A stretch of 64,000 nt of DNA from Anaerovibrio sp. JC8 (GCF_002100115.1 NZ_ANBM01000002.1:124001-188000), one strand, 5' to 3'; numbered from the stretch's first letter, positions 27,409 through 37,647 are shown. The notes: generated from the letters alone by a model not told the origin. Numbers and translations are program-made.

Positions 27409-28944
27409 TTACCACGGATTAAACTGCAGAGTGAAGTTCACCTGATGTCTCTTTGCCCTGTAACGGGAAATAAGCTGCAGACAGTGGAATTCGTGGAACC
27501 AGTACAAGTCCATGTCTGCAAGGGTATAGTTACTCATATCAAAGGCTGTTCCCACTAAAACCCGGTCCCGGTCATTAAATTTATAACTAAACCCTGCTGC
27601 CAGCTTGCGGGAATAATCATCCAAATCATAATCGAACACGGAATTCTTGCTATTGGCCTGTGAATAGCTATATCTGGTGTAATATGACCAGCGCTTATCC
27701 ACGTCACGTCTTATCAATGCAACGTACCCAAAGCCTTTGATACGGGAATGGTTGGCAGTCTCATCGGTAATGGAATAAGTGGTACTTAAATCCAACTTAT
27801 GATTGCCCCCCAAATCAATAGGATTATGACTTAATGTTAGGCCATAGTAAGAATGCATACTATGAGTATTGCCCTGACTCCAATGACCCCTTTCATAAAC
27901 CAGGCCAGCAGTAAATGGTATCTCTCCCAAAGAAATACTCTTGGTATACCTAAAGGAAGGTGCTTTTTTAATCCACTTATTATTGCCACTTTCGTAATAA
28001 CCGGTCATCAGCTCAAAGGTACCAAGATTATTACTGTAAACTATGCCACCATGACTATGAAAACCAAGTTTCCCGGCATATTTTACTTCTGAATTCAAAT
28101 ACAAATTTTTAGCCAGATAGAAGTCAAATTCCTTGCTTATCCACCAGCCATCGTCATTGTTGTAACCCACTCTTGGCAAATCCATCTGGTCGTCTTTGCC
28201 ATCCAACCTAAAGACTCGTTTCTTGACAGAATAAACCGGCACATCTCCCAGCCAAAACTTCATCTCATGGCAAATCATTTTATCTCCAGGATAAATCTCA
28301 ATTTTAGCCGCAGTAGTGCGATAGTCCGGATGCTGGGCAGAGCATTTGGTTATATATCCATCAAAAAGCACAATTTTGTCAGGGTACATTTCAATGCGCT
28401 TGCCCTTAATGTACTCACGGTCAATTTTACCATTTACATCTTCCATGCTGCCAGTCTTCTTGCCATAATTGTATTGGATTTTATAGCCATCCACTACAAT
28501 CTTGGCCTGACCTGGGGTCATCTGAACCACATGCCCCTTTCCGGGAACATTCACTTCTGTATTATCCAGATTGCCCTTCACTTCCTCTGTCTGAAAACGC
28601 TGGGCATCCAAGGAAGTAATATTGACCTTGCCGGTGGCATAAAAATCACCGGTTCGCTGGTCGTAGAACAGCTCATCCCCTTCCAGGGCCACCGGAACAT
28701 GCTTGTTGGGGTCCAGAGGATCCCTCAGATTCTTGCGCATTTCAAAGGCATCGTGTATAAGTTGTTTTTGCTCATCCTCTATGGCATTTTCCCGTTCAGA
28801 ACGCTTGTTATTTTCCAAATAATCCAACACATCTGCATTGGTGTCGGTGCTGGCATTATATTGGGAAGCTGCTGTCAGTGATGGCAGGGCCAATGTGGCC
28901 AGTACCACGCCTGTATACAGTATTGCCTTGGTTTTTCTATTCAT
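27409..28944 (-). CDS. lptD: LptD-like LPS-assembly outer membrane protein
   Basis: Outer-membrane LPS transport porin. Seen: signal peptide at residues 1-26 (basic start, hydrophobic core, SLTAAS), an OstA/LptA-type N-terminal jellyroll region (VALEGDELFYDQRTGDFYATG, about residues 85-210), then a long beta-barrel region with alternating aromatic strands ending in Phe-Asn-Pro-Trp, a terminal aromatic typical of BAM-assembled barrels. At 511 residues it is shorter than the 784-residue E. coli protein. It heads the core LPS operon. Confidence 0.8.
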   Translation of the reverse strand: MNRKTKAILYTGVVLATLALPSLTAASQYNASTDTNADVLDYLENNKRSERENAIEDEQKQLIHDAFEMRKNLRDPLDPNKHVPVALEGDELFYDQRTGDFYATGKVNITSLDAQRFQTEEVKGNLDNTEVNVPGKGHVVQMTPGQAKIVVDGYKIQYNYGKKTGSMEDVNGKIDREYIKGKRIEMYPDKIVLFDGYITKCSAQHPDYRTTAAKIEIYPGDKMICHEMKFWLGDVPVYSVKKRVFRLDGKDDQMDLPRVGYNNDDGWWISKEFDFYLAKNLYLNSEVKYAGKLGFHSHGGIVYSNNLGTFELMTGYYESGNNKWIKKAPSFRYTKSISLGEIPFTAGLVYERGHWSQGNTHSMHSYYGLTLSHNPIDLGGNHKLDLSTTYSITDETANHSRIKGFGYVALIRRDVDKRWSYYTRYSYSQANSKNSVFDYDLDDYSRKLAAGFSYKFNDRDRVLVGTAFDMSNYTLADMDLYWFHEFHCLQLISRYRAKRHQVNFTLQFNPW

Positions 28945-29040
28945 CGGATTTAATCCCCTATCTAAAAATGGGCGTACTTGCCCCTAATTGCATACATACT
29001 CTACTATATGATACTCCTTTTAACCTCATAACACAAGAAA

Positions 29041-29075
29041 GCCTCTTCCGATAAGTATAAATTATCGGAAGAGGC
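29041..29075. terminator. Bidirectional rho-independent terminator
   Basis: Perfect 14-bp stem (GCCTCTTCCGATAA and its complement) around a 7-base loop. T-rich tracts lie on both sides. It ends the 29102-30037 gene on the minus strand. Confidence 0.85.
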
Positions 29076-29101
29076 TCTATTTTTTCATCTAATCTTTCAA
29101 A

Positions 29102-30037
29102 TCAGAACTGCTCTGCACTGGTGGTAGGAATAGCATATACTGTGCTGTCCTTTGCGGTCTGGAGGTACATTTCTGTTCCCTCAGGAAGATCGATGTTCTT
29201 GCCCTTTACAAAGGCACCGCCGATGATACCGATAGGTCCAAGGATAATCATGCTGGCCAGGCTGGCACCGGCTGCCATACCTAAACGCTCCATATTCTCC
29301 TTGGCTTCCTCACCCAATGTCATGTCAATCTTGGTGCCGTCAACGGCCTCAATGTCCTTGAAGTCAATCTGAATCTTGGCATCACGGCCGAAGTTCTTGG
29401 CCTGGGATACCTCAGTAATCTCACCTTCACCAAGAGCACCTTCCGTAATGAGGAGCATGTCATTTTCGATAACATCCTCTGCTGCCCGGAACTTAATTAC
29501 GTCACCCTTCTTCAGCTCCTTGGCATTAACCGGAGTAACCAGAGCAATCTTTACCAGGGTATTGGCTGGTACATTTACCTGTGTCAATGGAATAGTAGTA
29601 CTGCCAAAGGCGAAGGTTGCCAGATCCTCAATGCGCTTCTTGATGGATGCATCAGAATTCTTGCCGTTAATCTGCAGCTCCATATCGCTGATGCGCTTCT
29701 GGATAGGGTCCGCACTTACCTTGTGAGCAATGGTCCACTCCAGTGCATTGAGCTGGGTAACAAGGGATGGGCCGGAAGAATTATCAAAGGCTGCATCATA
29801 CAGGGCATTGATACGGTTCATCATGCCGCCGCTGGTATTGGTGCACTCGTAATCCTTCTCCACTTTCTTAATACGTTCCACAATGGCACCGGTCTGCTCT
29901 TGACCGTAGGTGACTACCTCCACAGCAGCCAGCTTGCCATTGGCTGTGTTTGGTACCTCTGCGGCTGCGGTGCCCAGAGATGAAACCAGGAACACGCCGC
30001 TTACAAGGATGCTAAATAATTTCCTAAACATTTTCAA
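29102..30037 (-). CDS. Exported protein of unknown function
   Basis: A 311-residue secreted or envelope protein I do not recognise. Seen: clear signal peptide (KMFRKLFSILVSGVFLVSS, cleavage after TAAAE or nearby), a helical region at about 50-150 (IKKVEKDYE, IEDLATFAF), then a beta-rich region with LKKGDVIKFRAAEDVIEND. A hydrophobic glycine-rich stretch (AGASLASMIILGPIGIIGG) near 250-275 may insert in membrane. GGGGAGG site before the ATG, and its own terminator. It lies between the LPS and tetrapyrrole operons and may be an envelope or surface-polysaccharide-linked protein, but nothing more specific is supported. Confidence 0.75.
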   Translation of the reverse strand: MKMFRKLFSILVSGVFLVSSLGTAAAEVPNTANGKLAAVEVVTYGQEQTGAIVERIKKVEKDYECTNTSGGMMNRINALYDAAFDNSSGPSLVTQLNALEWTIAHKVSADPIQKRISDMELQINGKNSDASIKKRIEDLATFAFGSTTIPLTQVNVPANTLVKIALVTPVNAKELKKGDVIKFRAAEDVIENDMLLITEGALGEGEITEVSQAKNFGRDAKIQIDFKDIEAVDGTKIDMTLGEEAKENMERLGMAAGASLASMIILGPIGIIGGAFVKGKNIDLPEGTEMYLQTAKDSTVYAIPTTSAEQF

Positions 30038-30073
30038 ATCCTCCCCGATTTTTATGTTTTATAAGTTGTTGTA

Positions 30074-30260
30074 AAGGGAGTGAACTAGTGTGTTTCACGC
30101 CGTCACAGTACTAAAAAATTTTATTGCTCGTATATAGTGGTAAAAAACATAACTCGCTTCGCTCAGACAAATGATTTTTCCCACTATGATCAAGGTATAG
30201 CAATAAAATTTTTCTTAACGTACTGGTACTCAATGTTCAACACACCAGCTCACTGCCCTC
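30074..30260 (+). repeat. Long intergenic palindrome, copy A
   Basis: About 187 bp between hemL and the exported-protein gene that folds on itself from end to end. The outer arm GGGAGTGAACTAGTGTGTT pairs with GGGCAGTGAGCTGGTGTGTT on the complement, and an inner arm AAAATTTTATTGCT is perfect. The centre holds ATAACTCGCTTCGCTCA. Shares its core with copies B, C and D. Confidence 0.8.
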
Positions 30261-30328
30261 TTATCCTCCTCATAACATCATATACAATTGTAACCTTTGA
30301 ATCTGATTAAAATATGAATAAAAATAGA

Positions 30329-31648
30329 TTATTTTAGGAATTCGGCCACTTTTTTCAAGGCTACGCCTGCGGCTTCGATGGTTCTGTCAATGTCCTCGTC
30401 TGTGTGGGCGCCGGACATGAACAGGGTTTCGAACTGGGATGGGGCCAGATAAATGCCCTGCTCAAGCATGGCCTTGAACCACACCTTGAAGGCCTCCTGA
30501 TCGGATGCGGCAGAGGTGTCGTAATCCACTACTTCCTTGTCATTGAAGAAGAAGCCAAACATGGAGCCTGCCTGCTGAACCTGGAGGGTTACGCCGGCCT
30601 CCTTGGCCTTCTGGGCAATACCCAATACCAGCTTCTTGGTCTTAATGGTAAGCACACGGCTATAATCCGGTTCGCCCGGCTCTGGCTCCTGGGTAATAAT
30701 CTTCAAGGTTTCCAATCCAGCAGTCATGGCCAGCGGATTGCCGGACAAGGTACCAGCCTGATAAACAAGACCAGCCGGGGCGATATGAGTCATAATATCC
30801 CGACGGCCACCGTAGGCTGCTACTGGCAGACCACCACCAATAATCTTGCCCAGACAAGTGAGGTCAGGCTTAACAGCATAAGCCTTCTGGGCACCGCCCA
30901 AGGATGCTCTGAAGCCGCACATTACCTCATCAAAAATCAACAAAGAACCCGTCTCTGTGGTGAGCTTTCTCAGTAAATCAAGATAGCCCGGCTTTGGCAG
31001 TACCAGGCCCATATTGCCGGCCACAGGCTCCACAATAACTGCAGCAATTTCCTTGCCGCTCTTTTCCATAACCTCTGTAAAGGCTTCAAAATCGTTGTAT
31101 GGAATGGTAATAGTATCATTGGCAGTACCCGGGGTTACACCAGGGCTGTCCGGAACGCCAAAGGTGGCCAGTCCGGAACCGGCCTTTACCAACAGGCTGT
31201 CACTATGACCATGATAGCAGCCGATGAACTTCAAAATCTTGTTACGGCCAGTAAAGCCACGAGCCAGACGCAGAGCACTCATGGTGGCCTCTGTGCCGGA
31301 ATTTACCATGCGGATAACCTCAATGGAAGGATATACCTCCATTACCAGCTTGGCCAGCTCACTTTCAATGAGAGTAGGTGCACCATAGCTGGTACCACGG
31401 GTAGCCGCCTCCTGCAGGGCCTTTACCACCTGTGGATGGGCATGACCCACCACCATTGGGCCCCATGAGCCCACGTAATCTATATATTCATTGCCGTCAA
31501 TATCAAAAATATGGGAGCCCTCAGCCTTGGCGATAAAAGGAGGGTTGCAGTCAACATTTCTGTAGGAACGTACTGGGCTGTTTACACCGCCGGGCATTAA
31601 GGTCTTCGCTTCTTCAAAGGCTGCGGCAGATTTCTCTAAATTAAGCAT
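30329..31648 (-). CDS. hemL: Glutamate-1-semialdehyde 2,1-aminomutase
   Basis: PLP enzyme that turns glutamate-1-semialdehyde into 5-aminolevulinate, the last step of the C5 pathway. Seen: [45 protein letters not shown], and [18 protein letters not shown] with the PLP-lysine. 439 residues, full length. Separated from upstream hemB by palindrome B, so its expression may depend on reading through or processing that hairpin. Last gene of the tetrapyrrole run. Confidence 0.95.
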   Translation of the reverse strand: MLNLEKSAAAFEEAKTLMPGGVNSPVRSYRNVDCNPPFIAKAEGSHIFDIDGNEYIDYVGSWGPMVVGHAHPQVVKALQEAATRGTSYGAPTLIESELAKLVMEVYPSIEVIRMVNSGTEATMSALRLARGFTGRNKILKFIGCYHGHSDSLLVKAGSGLATFGVPDSPGVTPGTANDTITIPYNDFEAFTEVMEKSGKEIAAVIVEPVAGNMGLVLPKPGYLDLLRKLTTETGSLLIFDEVMCGFRASLGGAQKAYAVKPDLTCLGKIIGGGLPVAAYGGRRDIMTHIAPAGLVYQAGTLSGNPLAMTAGLETLKIITQEPEPGEPDYSRVLTIKTKKLVLGIAQKAKEAGVTLQVQQAGSMFGFFFNDKEVVDYDTSAASDQEAFKVWFKAMLEQGIYLAPSQFETLFMSGAHTDEDIDRTIEAAGVALKKVAEFLK

Positions 31649-31683
31649 ATTATAATCCTTTCCTGTTAAATATAATTGCTTTC

Positions 31684-31881
31684 AGTACAGTAAGGATAAT
31701 GCTGTGTTTCACGACGTCCCGGCACTAAAACTTTTGATTGCTCTTATATAGCGGCAAAAATCATAACTCGCTCCGCTCAAACATAATGATTTTTCCCACT
31801 ATAATCAAGGTATAGCACTAAAAAGTTTCTTAACGTACCGTGACTAATTGTTCAACACATCATCACCCTTACTTGTCTCAT
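31684..31881 (+). repeat. Long intergenic palindrome, copy B
   Basis: About 198 bp between hemB and hemL, same orientation as copy A. The outer arm ACAGTAAGGATAATGCTGTG pairs with the complement AAGTAAGGGTGATGATGTG. The core CACTAAAACTTTTGATTGCT pairs with the TAGCACTAAAAAGTTTCTTA side. The centre has ATAACTCGCTCCGCTCAAAC. It ends 3 bp from the hemB stop codon. Confidence 0.8.
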
Positions 31882-31884
31882 GTT

Positions 31885-32862
31885 TTACCTTTCCATAAGC
31901 CATTTGGCGGCGTCGATTGCATGATAGGTAATAATAATATCGGCTCCGGCCCGCTTCATGCTGGTAAGGGTTTCCAGCACAATGCGTTTTTCATCAATCC
32001 AGCCATTGGCTGCAGCTGCCTTCACCATGGCGTACTCACCACTGACGTTGTAGCATGCCACCGGAAGATTAATGCGGTCACGGACCTTGGTAATGATGTC
32101 CATATAGGCCAGGGCCGGCTTCACCATAATAATGTCAGCCCCCTCAGCCAGATCAAGCTCCACTTCCTTCATGGCCTCGCGGCTGTTGGCAGGGTCCATC
32201 TGGTAAGCCCGACGGTCACCAAACTGTGGTGCGGAATCCGCCGCATCACGGAATGGGCCATAGTAGCCGGAGGCATATTTTACCGCATAGGACATAATGG
32301 ACACGTTAATAAAGCCGTTTTCATCCAGGGCCTCACGAATGGCAGCCACCCGGCCGTCCATCATGTCGGATGGAGCAATAATGTCTGCACCGGCCTGGGC
32401 CTGGCTTACGGCTACCTTCTGAAGCAGCTTCAATGTGGCATCGTTGTCCACATAGTGGCCGCACAGCTGGCCGCAATGGCCGTGGCTGGTATACTGGCAA
32501 AGACATACGTCGCCGATAATAACCAGCTCCGGCACAGCCTCCTTGATGGCCTTAATGGCACGCTGCACCGGGGAATTCATATCCCAGGCACTGGAGCCAA
32601 TTTCATCCTTGTATTCCGGCAAACCAAAGACCTCAACGGATGGAATGCCCAGCTCATGAATTTCCTTGGCCAGCTCCACCGCCAAATCCACAGAATAGCG
32701 GTAGCAGCCCGGCATACTGGAAATTTCCTCTTTTTTGTTTTCCCCCGGAATTACAAACATAGGATAAACGAAATCCTTGGCAGAAAGTGAGGTCTCCCTT
32801 ACCATGGCACGTACATTTTCACTGATACGCATACGACGGGGACGCAGCTTCTGGTCAATCAT
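31885..32862 (-). CDS. hemB: Porphobilinogen synthase (5-aminolevulinate dehydratase)
   Basis: Joins two 5-aminolevulinates into porphobilinogen. Seen: [31 protein letters not shown] (the cysteine-rich zinc-binding motif), the lysine loop [12 protein letters not shown], and [10 protein letters not shown]. 325 residues. ATG at 32862 overlaps the cobA-hemD stop by one base, with AAGGAGG 7 bases before it. Strong translational coupling with cobA-hemD. Confidence 0.95.
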   Translation of the reverse strand: MIDQKLRPRRMRISENVRAMVRETSLSAKDFVYPMFVIPGENKKEEISSMPGCYRYSVDLAVELAKEIHELGIPSVEVFGLPEYKDEIGSSAWDMNSPVQRAIKAIKEAVPELVIIGDVCLCQYTSHGHCGQLCGHYVDNDATLKLLQKVAVSQAQAGADIIAPSDMMDGRVAAIREALDENGFINVSIMSYAVKYASGYYGPFRDAADSAPQFGDRRAYQMDPANSREAMKEVELDLAEGADIIMVKPALAYMDIITKVRDRINLPVACYNVSGEYAMVKAAAANGWIDEKRIVLETLTSMKRAGADIIITYHAIDAAKWLMER

Positions 32863-34379
32863 CAAAATGCCTCCTTAAGGGCCTCTACAAGACCATCAAT
32901 GGTATATTCTTCAGCCTCAACGCTAACCGCAAGGCCGTGCTTCTTCATGGTGTCAGCCGTAATAGGGCCGATAGCCGCCAACTTAGCCTGCTTCAATAAG
33001 CTTGTATCGTTACCAATCAGTTTAAGGAAATTGATAACAGTGGAGGAGCTGGTGAAGGTTATGGCATCAATCTGGCCATCAGTCAAGGCCTGCTTAATGT
33101 CCTCAGCGGCAACCTCCCCCATTACGGTTTCATAGGCTGTTACTACATCCACCTCAGCTCCGGCTTTACGCAGGGTATCCGGAAGGATTTCCCGTGCCTC
33201 CGCCGCTCTTGGAATCAGCACCTTGGTACCTTCCTTAATCTCGCCCTTCAATGCCTCAATAATTCCCTCCGCCTGGTAGCGGTCCGGAACCACATCGGCC
33301 ATGAGGCCACGGGTCTGCAAGGCCTCTGCAGTGGCAGAGCCAATGGCACACAGCTTGGCCTGGGCCAAAGCCCTGGCATCCTTGCCCGCCTGCTGGAGAC
33401 GCTGCCAGAAATGTTCTACACCGTTGGCACTGGTAAAGATAAGCCAGTTGTACTTATTAAGCTCAGCAATAGCCCCATCCAAGGCCTTGTAGCCATCAGA
33501 CGGTGCCTTTATTTCAATAGCTGGTGCTTCGATGCACTCAGCACCCAAATCTTCTAATTTAGCTGTCAGCTTGGAGGCCTGGGCCCGGGAACGGGTTACC
33601 AGCACCTTCTTGCCAAACAATGGCTTCATGGCGATATTATCAAACCATGCCAAATCCTTCCGGAGATTTACCACGTCCCCTACCAGGAAAATACATGGTG
33701 GCTTGATGGCCTCTCTTTTGGCCATATCAGCGGCATCAGCCAGAGTGCTGGTCCACACCTGCTGCTGAAGCTTGGTTCCCCAACGGATAATGGCAATAGG
33801 GGTATCGGCTGAACGGCCGTTTTCAATCAGCTTGGAAGTAATCTTCGGCAAATTGGCTACACCCATAAGAAATACCAAAGTGTCCGTAGCCTTGGCCAGC
33901 TGTGGCCAGTTAATGTCCGAGGTCTCCTTGGTAGGGTCCTCATGACCGGTGATTACGGAGAAGGAAGCTGCCACCCCACGATGGGTAACCGGAATACCAG
34001 CATAGGCTGGTACGGAAATGGCAGAGGTAACTCCCGGCACAATCTCAAAAGGCAGATTGTTTTCCTTCAAAAGCAGGGCTTCCTCGCCGCCCCGACCGAA
34101 AACAAATGGATCACCGCCCTTAAGGCGAACTACGGTCTTGCCCTCCTTGGCCAAATCCACCAGCAGCTGACAAATCTTGTCCTGGGTCATGGTGTGCTGG
34201 CTGGAGGCCTTGCCCACATAGATGTATTCTGCATCCTTTGGAGCATACTGTAAAATACGTGGGTCGGCCAGACGGTCATATACCACGGTATCAGCTATTT
34301 TCAGGCAATCACATGCCTTGAGGGTTAACAGGCGATAGTCTCCAGGACCGGCGCCAACGAGAAATACTTTTCCTGCCAT
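32862..34379 (-). CDS. cobA-hemD: Uroporphyrinogen-III C-methyltransferase / uroporphyrinogen-III synthase fusion
   Basis: Bifunctional enzyme. Residues 1-245 are the SAM-dependent methyltransferase ([51 protein letters not shown]) that makes precorrin-2. Residues about 250-505 are uroporphyrinogen-III synthase ([41 protein letters not shown]). Such fusions are common in Firmicutes. The operon thus leads to siroheme or cobalamin precursors. Strong AAGGAGAA site before ATG. Upstream lies palindrome C. Confidence 0.95.
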   Translation of the reverse strand: MAGKVFLVGAGPGDYRLLTLKACDCLKIADTVVYDRLADPRILQYAPKDAEYIYVGKASSQHTMTQDKICQLLVDLAKEGKTVVRLKGGDPFVFGRGGEEALLLKENNLPFEIVPGVTSAISVPAYAGIPVTHRGVAASFSVITGHEDPTKETSDINWPQLAKATDTLVFLMGVANLPKITSKLIENGRSADTPIAIIRWGTKLQQQVWTSTLADAADMAKREAIKPPCIFLVGDVVNLRKDLAWFDNIAMKPLFGKKVLVTRSRAQASKLTAKLEDLGAECIEAPAIEIKAPSDGYKALDGAIAELNKYNWLIFTSANGVEHFWQRLQQAGKDARALAQAKLCAIGSATAEALQTRGLMADVVPDRYQAEGIIEALKGEIKEGTKVLIPRAAEAREILPDTLRKAGAEVDVVTAYETVMGEVAAEDIKQALTDGQIDAITFTSSSTVINFLKLIGNDTSLLKQAKLAAIGPITADTMKKHGLAVSVEAEEYTIDGLVEALKEAF

Positions 34380-34409
34380 ACTGTTCTCCTTATGTTATCT
34401 CCTTAATAT

Positions 34410-34594
34410 TGGCAGATAACAGTTGCCTATCGCAAGAACAGGTCACTAAAAATATTTTTTACTATTATTGGAATAGCGATAAAAATTATAACTCGCTACG
34501 CTCAAACAAATAATTTTTATCACTAATGCAGGTATGTAAAAAATATTTTCTTAACGCGACCTGTTCAACCGCGCTAGTCAACTGTCATTTGCCA
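34410..34594 (+). repeat. Long intergenic palindrome, copy C (diverged)
   Basis: About 185 bp between hemC and cobA-hemD. The outer arm TGGCAGATAACAGTTGCC pairs with TGGCAAATGACAGTTGAC of the complement, and GAACAGGTC pairs exactly. The centre has ATAACTCGCTACGCTCAAAC as in copies A, B and D, but the arms are different. The pairing is kept despite that. Confidence 0.75.
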
Positions 34595-34617
34595 CTTCAT
34601 GTACTATAATTATCACT

Positions 34618-34805
34618 TAATAAAGCGGGGGAATTTTTTCGCCTGCAAGAACGGAGTCCACCTGCCGGAGGCTCATCATGGGCACTATATCTTTGAACGG
34701 CAAGATGTATGTGCGACTATGTCGCCTTCGAAGACGACTAAACACTCATTACATGATGATTTGGACGGAGGGATGAAGCCGAAAAAGTTTCACCGCTTCT
34801 TTTAT
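34618..34805. repeat. Second type of long palindrome, 3-prime of hemC
   Basis: About 190 bp adjoining the hemC stop. Outer arms AAAGCGGGGGAATTTTTTCG and, on the complement, AAGCGGTGAAACTTTTTCGG pair imperfectly. Inner CATCATG and CATGATG pair, and the centre holds GTCGCCTTCGAAGACGAC, itself a palindrome. Its sequence does not match copies A-D. It could be the hemC 3-prime structure or a different repeat family. Confidence 0.6.
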
Positions 34806-34810
34806 CTTTA

Positions 34811-35752
34811 TTACAGCTCTATACCTAACTCAGCTAAAACATTGCGGCCGCCGGCTTCCAGAAGCCGATCTGCCAGCTGCTGTCCCAAGGCTTCTGCATC
34901 CGCTGGCTGGCCCATGATGTGGTCTCTGTAGACCTTGCTGCCGTCCAGAGAGGCTATAACTCCCTCCACATTGAGGACGCCATCATTCATAGTGCCGTAT
35001 ACGCCCACAGGGACCTGACAGCCACCTTGAACTCGGTTTAAGAAGGACCGCTCGGCCTTGGTGCAGGTCAGTGTATCCTCATCATTAAGGAAGGCCACCA
35101 GCTCGTTGACTTCATAATCATCGGCTCTGGATTCCACAGCCAATGCCCCCTGGCCTACTGCAGGCAGACATACCTTCTTGTCCAAAACATCCGTGATGCG
35201 GCTGCCAAAGCCCAAACGCTTCAGTCCTGCTGCCGCCAGAATAATGCCGTCAAAGTTTTCCTCCTCCAGCTTGCGAAGGCGGGTATTTACATTCCCCCGA
35301 AGATCGCAGATGGTAAGGTCCGGTCTGACACTTAAAAGCTGTGCCTTCCGTCTGAGACTGGAGGTACCGATTTTCGCCCCCTGGGGCAGCTCACTGAAAA
35401 GCTTGTACTTAGGGCTTACAAGCACATCCCCCGGGTCCTCTCGTTTGGTAACCGCAGTGATTTTAAGCCCCTCCGGCACCTCCACCGGCATATCCTTCAG
35501 GCTGTGCACTGCAATGTCTATTTCGCCATTGAGCATGGCGGTTTCCAGCTCCTTGGTAAAGAGACCCTTGCCGCCGATTTTGGCCAGCGGAGCATCAAGG
35601 ATTTTATCTCCCTTGGTGGTCATAAGCACCCGCTCCACCACCAGGCCGGGATACTGCTTTCTCAGCCTGTCGGCAATGTGATCAGCCTGCCATAGGGCCA
35701 GCTGACTGCTACGGGTACCGATTACAATTTTATCTTTTTTCATTTCATTCAT
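34811..35752 (-). CDS. hemC: Hydroxymethylbilane synthase (porphobilinogen deaminase)
   Basis: Polymerises four porphobilinogens into hydroxymethylbilane. Seen: IVIGTRSSQLALWQADHI, TKELETAMLNGEIDIAVHS, LRRKAQLL, and the dipyrromethane-cofactor cysteine in FLNRVQGGCQVPVGVYG. 313 residues, full length. ATG at 35752 overlaps the end of hemA by 8 bp, with GGAGGA 8 bases before. Followed by a long palindrome. Confidence 0.95.
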   Translation of the reverse strand: MNEMKKDKIVIGTRSSQLALWQADHIADRLRKQYPGLVVERVLMTTKGDKILDAPLAKIGGKGLFTKELETAMLNGEIDIAVHSLKDMPVEVPEGLKITAVTKREDPGDVLVSPKYKLFSELPQGAKIGTSSLRRKAQLLSVRPDLTICDLRGNVNTRLRKLEEENFDGIILAAAGLKRLGFGSRITDVLDKKVCLPAVGQGALAVESRADDYEVNELVAFLNDEDTLTCTKAERSFLNRVQGGCQVPVGVYGTMNDGVLNVEGVIASLDGSKVYRDHIMGQPADAEALGQQLADRLLEAGGRNVLAELGIEL

Positions 35753-37037
35753 CTATGGATTCCTCCTGCAGCTTAAACAGCTTGCGGATGGCAAACTTCA
35801 GCACTCTTTCCCGTGAAGTGCCTGCTGTATTGTTAACCATGCGCATAGGATCCCGAAGCATCTTGCGCACTATCATATGGGTCATTTTTTCAACGGCCTT
35901 GTATTCTTCCTCAGTAAGGTCCGGCAGCTTTCTCATGGCTCGCTTAAGCTCCCGCTCACGGATGAACTCCGCCTTGTCGGTAAGCTGGGCCATAAGTGGC
36001 TGCATGGAAAGGTAGTTAAACCGCTCCAAAAGGGCATCCACCTCTTCCTGAATTATGCGCTGGGCTCTGATAGCCTCACGCTGACGCTCCTGAAGATTAT
36101 CGTCAACCACTGCCTCCAAGTCGTCAATATTAAATAGCTTTACTCCGGCGAGACAGCCCACATCAGGCTCCACGTCCCGGGGTACAGCAATATCTATTAG
36201 CATCAATTGCTTGCCACGGCGTGCCCCCATGACATGAATCATGTCCCGCTTATAAATAACATAATGTGGAGCACCGGTGGAGGTAATAATAATATCCACC
36301 TTGTCCAGCAGGGCAAAAACATCATTAAGATCCACAGCTGTACCGCCGTACTTGTCTGCCAGCAGCTCTGCACGCTCAATATGGCGATTGGCCACATACA
36401 GCTCCTTCAGGCCTTGGCTCATAAGATGGGTTGCAGTAAGCTCCGCCATCTTGCCGGCACCAAAAAGAAGAACACTGCAATTGGAGAAATCTCCAAAGGT
36501 GCCCTTGGCCAGCTCCACCGCAGCATAGCTTACGGATACAGCATTAAAGGCAATCCTGGTCTCCGTCCGCACCCTTTTTCCGGCAGCAATGGCCCGGTTG
36601 AACATCAGATTCAAAATGGTGCCGGTGGCTCCCGCCGTCTGGGCAATGGCATAGGCCTGCTTCACCTGGCTGAGAATCTGTCCTTCTCCAATAACCAGTG
36701 AGTCCAGACTGGCTGTCACCCGCAAAAGGTGCTCAATGCATTCCTCGTCCTCATATTTATAGGTGTACTGCTGGAAGAATTCCGGCGCGCACTCCGTTTT
36801 GTTCAAGTCACACCAAAAGCTGGCCAGGGCATTGCTGCTCCCCCGGCGCACCACCGCATATACCTCACTGCGGTTGCAGGTAGAAAGGACCACAGCCTCG
36901 TGGAGATGCTCATACTTATATAATTTTTTTAGGCCCTCACGGATGGTTTCCGGTGAAAGGCTGAATTTTTCCCGCACTTCAACTGGAGCTGTTCTGTGGT
37001 TAAGACCCAGCGCTATTAATTGCATTCCTGATTTCAT
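35745..37037 (-). CDS. hemA: Glutamyl-tRNA reductase
   Basis: First enzyme of C5 tetrapyrrole synthesis, reducing glutamyl-tRNA to glutamate-1-semialdehyde. Seen: LIALGLNHRTAPVEVREKF, VVLSTCNRSEVYA (catalytic Cys), GEGQILSQVKQAY, VLLFGAGKMAELTATHL, and a C-terminal dimerisation helix. The open frame begins at 37058; ATG at 37037 is preferred (AGGG site upstream, better family fit). It overlaps the 3-prime end of the met8-like gene by about 38 bp. Confidence 0.93.
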   Translation of the reverse strand: MKSGMQLIALGLNHRTAPVEVREKFSLSPETIREGLKKLYKYEHLHEAVVLSTCNRSEVYAVVRRGSSNALASFWCDLNKTECAPEFFQQYTYKYEDEECIEHLLRVTASLDSLVIGEGQILSQVKQAYAIAQTAGATGTILNLMFNRAIAAGKRVRTETRIAFNAVSVSYAAVELAKGTFGDFSNCSVLLFGAGKMAELTATHLMSQGLKELYVANRHIERAELLADKYGGTAVDLNDVFALLDKVDIIITSTGAPHYVIYKRDMIHVMGARRGKQLMLIDIAVPRDVEPDVGCLAGVKLFNIDDLEAVVDDNLQERQREAIRAQRIIQEEVDALLERFNYLSMQPLMAQLTDKAEFIRERELKRAMRKLPDLTEEEYKAVEKMTHMIVRKMLRDPMRMVNNTAGTSRERVLKFAIRKLFKLQEESIDE

Positions 37038-37647
37038 GTTTCGCCCTATCCAAATCATGATTATAAATTAAATCTATTATTTCCGGCGTCAAGGCCTGAC
37101 GCCATATTTTCTGTCTTTGCTGAGAGGTGGAAGCTCCACTCCCGCTCGTATCCCGTATAAGCTCCTGACGCAGCTGCTCAATAAACTCCGCTATTTCCCC
37201 AAAGCCCTGATGGTACCGTTTTTCCATATCCTGCCTCAACAAACGGGTAAAGGCAGGACTAGCACCCTCGCTGGACACGGTAAAAAGCAATGGCCCCTGA
37301 TTCACCACTCCCGGCACTGTAAAATCGCCCAGCTCCGGCTCACTGGCCACATTGACGAGTATCCCCAGCTCCCTGGCATCCGTGGCAGCCTGACGGTTCA
37401 CGGCCCTGTTATCCGTGGCACAGAAGGCACAAAAAAAACCTTCCAGCAATTCTCTGCTGTAAGTCTCCTGTTTCCATATAATTTTCTTATCGCTGGACCA
37501 GTCACGAATCCGCTGATCAGCCTCAGGGGATATTACCGTTATCAGGGCATTATTTTCCAGCAGCCGCTGTATCTTTCTGCAGGCCACCTGACCGCCCCCT
37601 ATCACGGCACATTTTCTATTGTCCAGCTTTAGGTTAATTGGATACAT
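37000..37647 (-). CDS. Precorrin-2 dehydrogenase / sirohydrochlorin ferrochelatase, Met8-like
   Basis: CysG N-terminal/Met8-type enzyme: NAD-dependent oxidation of precorrin-2 and possibly iron insertion for siroheme. Seen: MYPINLKLDNRKCAVIGGG (start and Rossmann loop), ATDNRAVNRQ, and NVASEPELGDFTVPGVV, then GASPAFTRLLRQDME. 215 residues, full length. First gene of the tetrapyrrole operon, with a hairpin-plus-TATAAT element 50-100 bp upstream. Together with cobA it points to siroheme as one pathway end. Confidence 0.9.
   Translation of the reverse strand: MYPINLKLDNRKCAVIGGGQVACRKIQRLLENNALITVISPEADQRIRDWSSDKKIIWKQETYSRELLEGFFCAFCATDNRAVNRQAATDARELGILVNVASEPELGDFTVPGVVNQGPLLFTVSSEGASPAFTRLLRQDMEKRYHQGFGEIAEFIEQLRQELIRDTSGSGASTSQQRQKIWRQALTPEIIDLIYNHDLDRAKHEIRNAINSAGS

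Noticed and set aside
31840-32790. 316-codon open frame on the plus strand opposite hemB
   Set aside because: Antisense shadow of a conserved gene; its translation is His/Asn-rich with no family motif.
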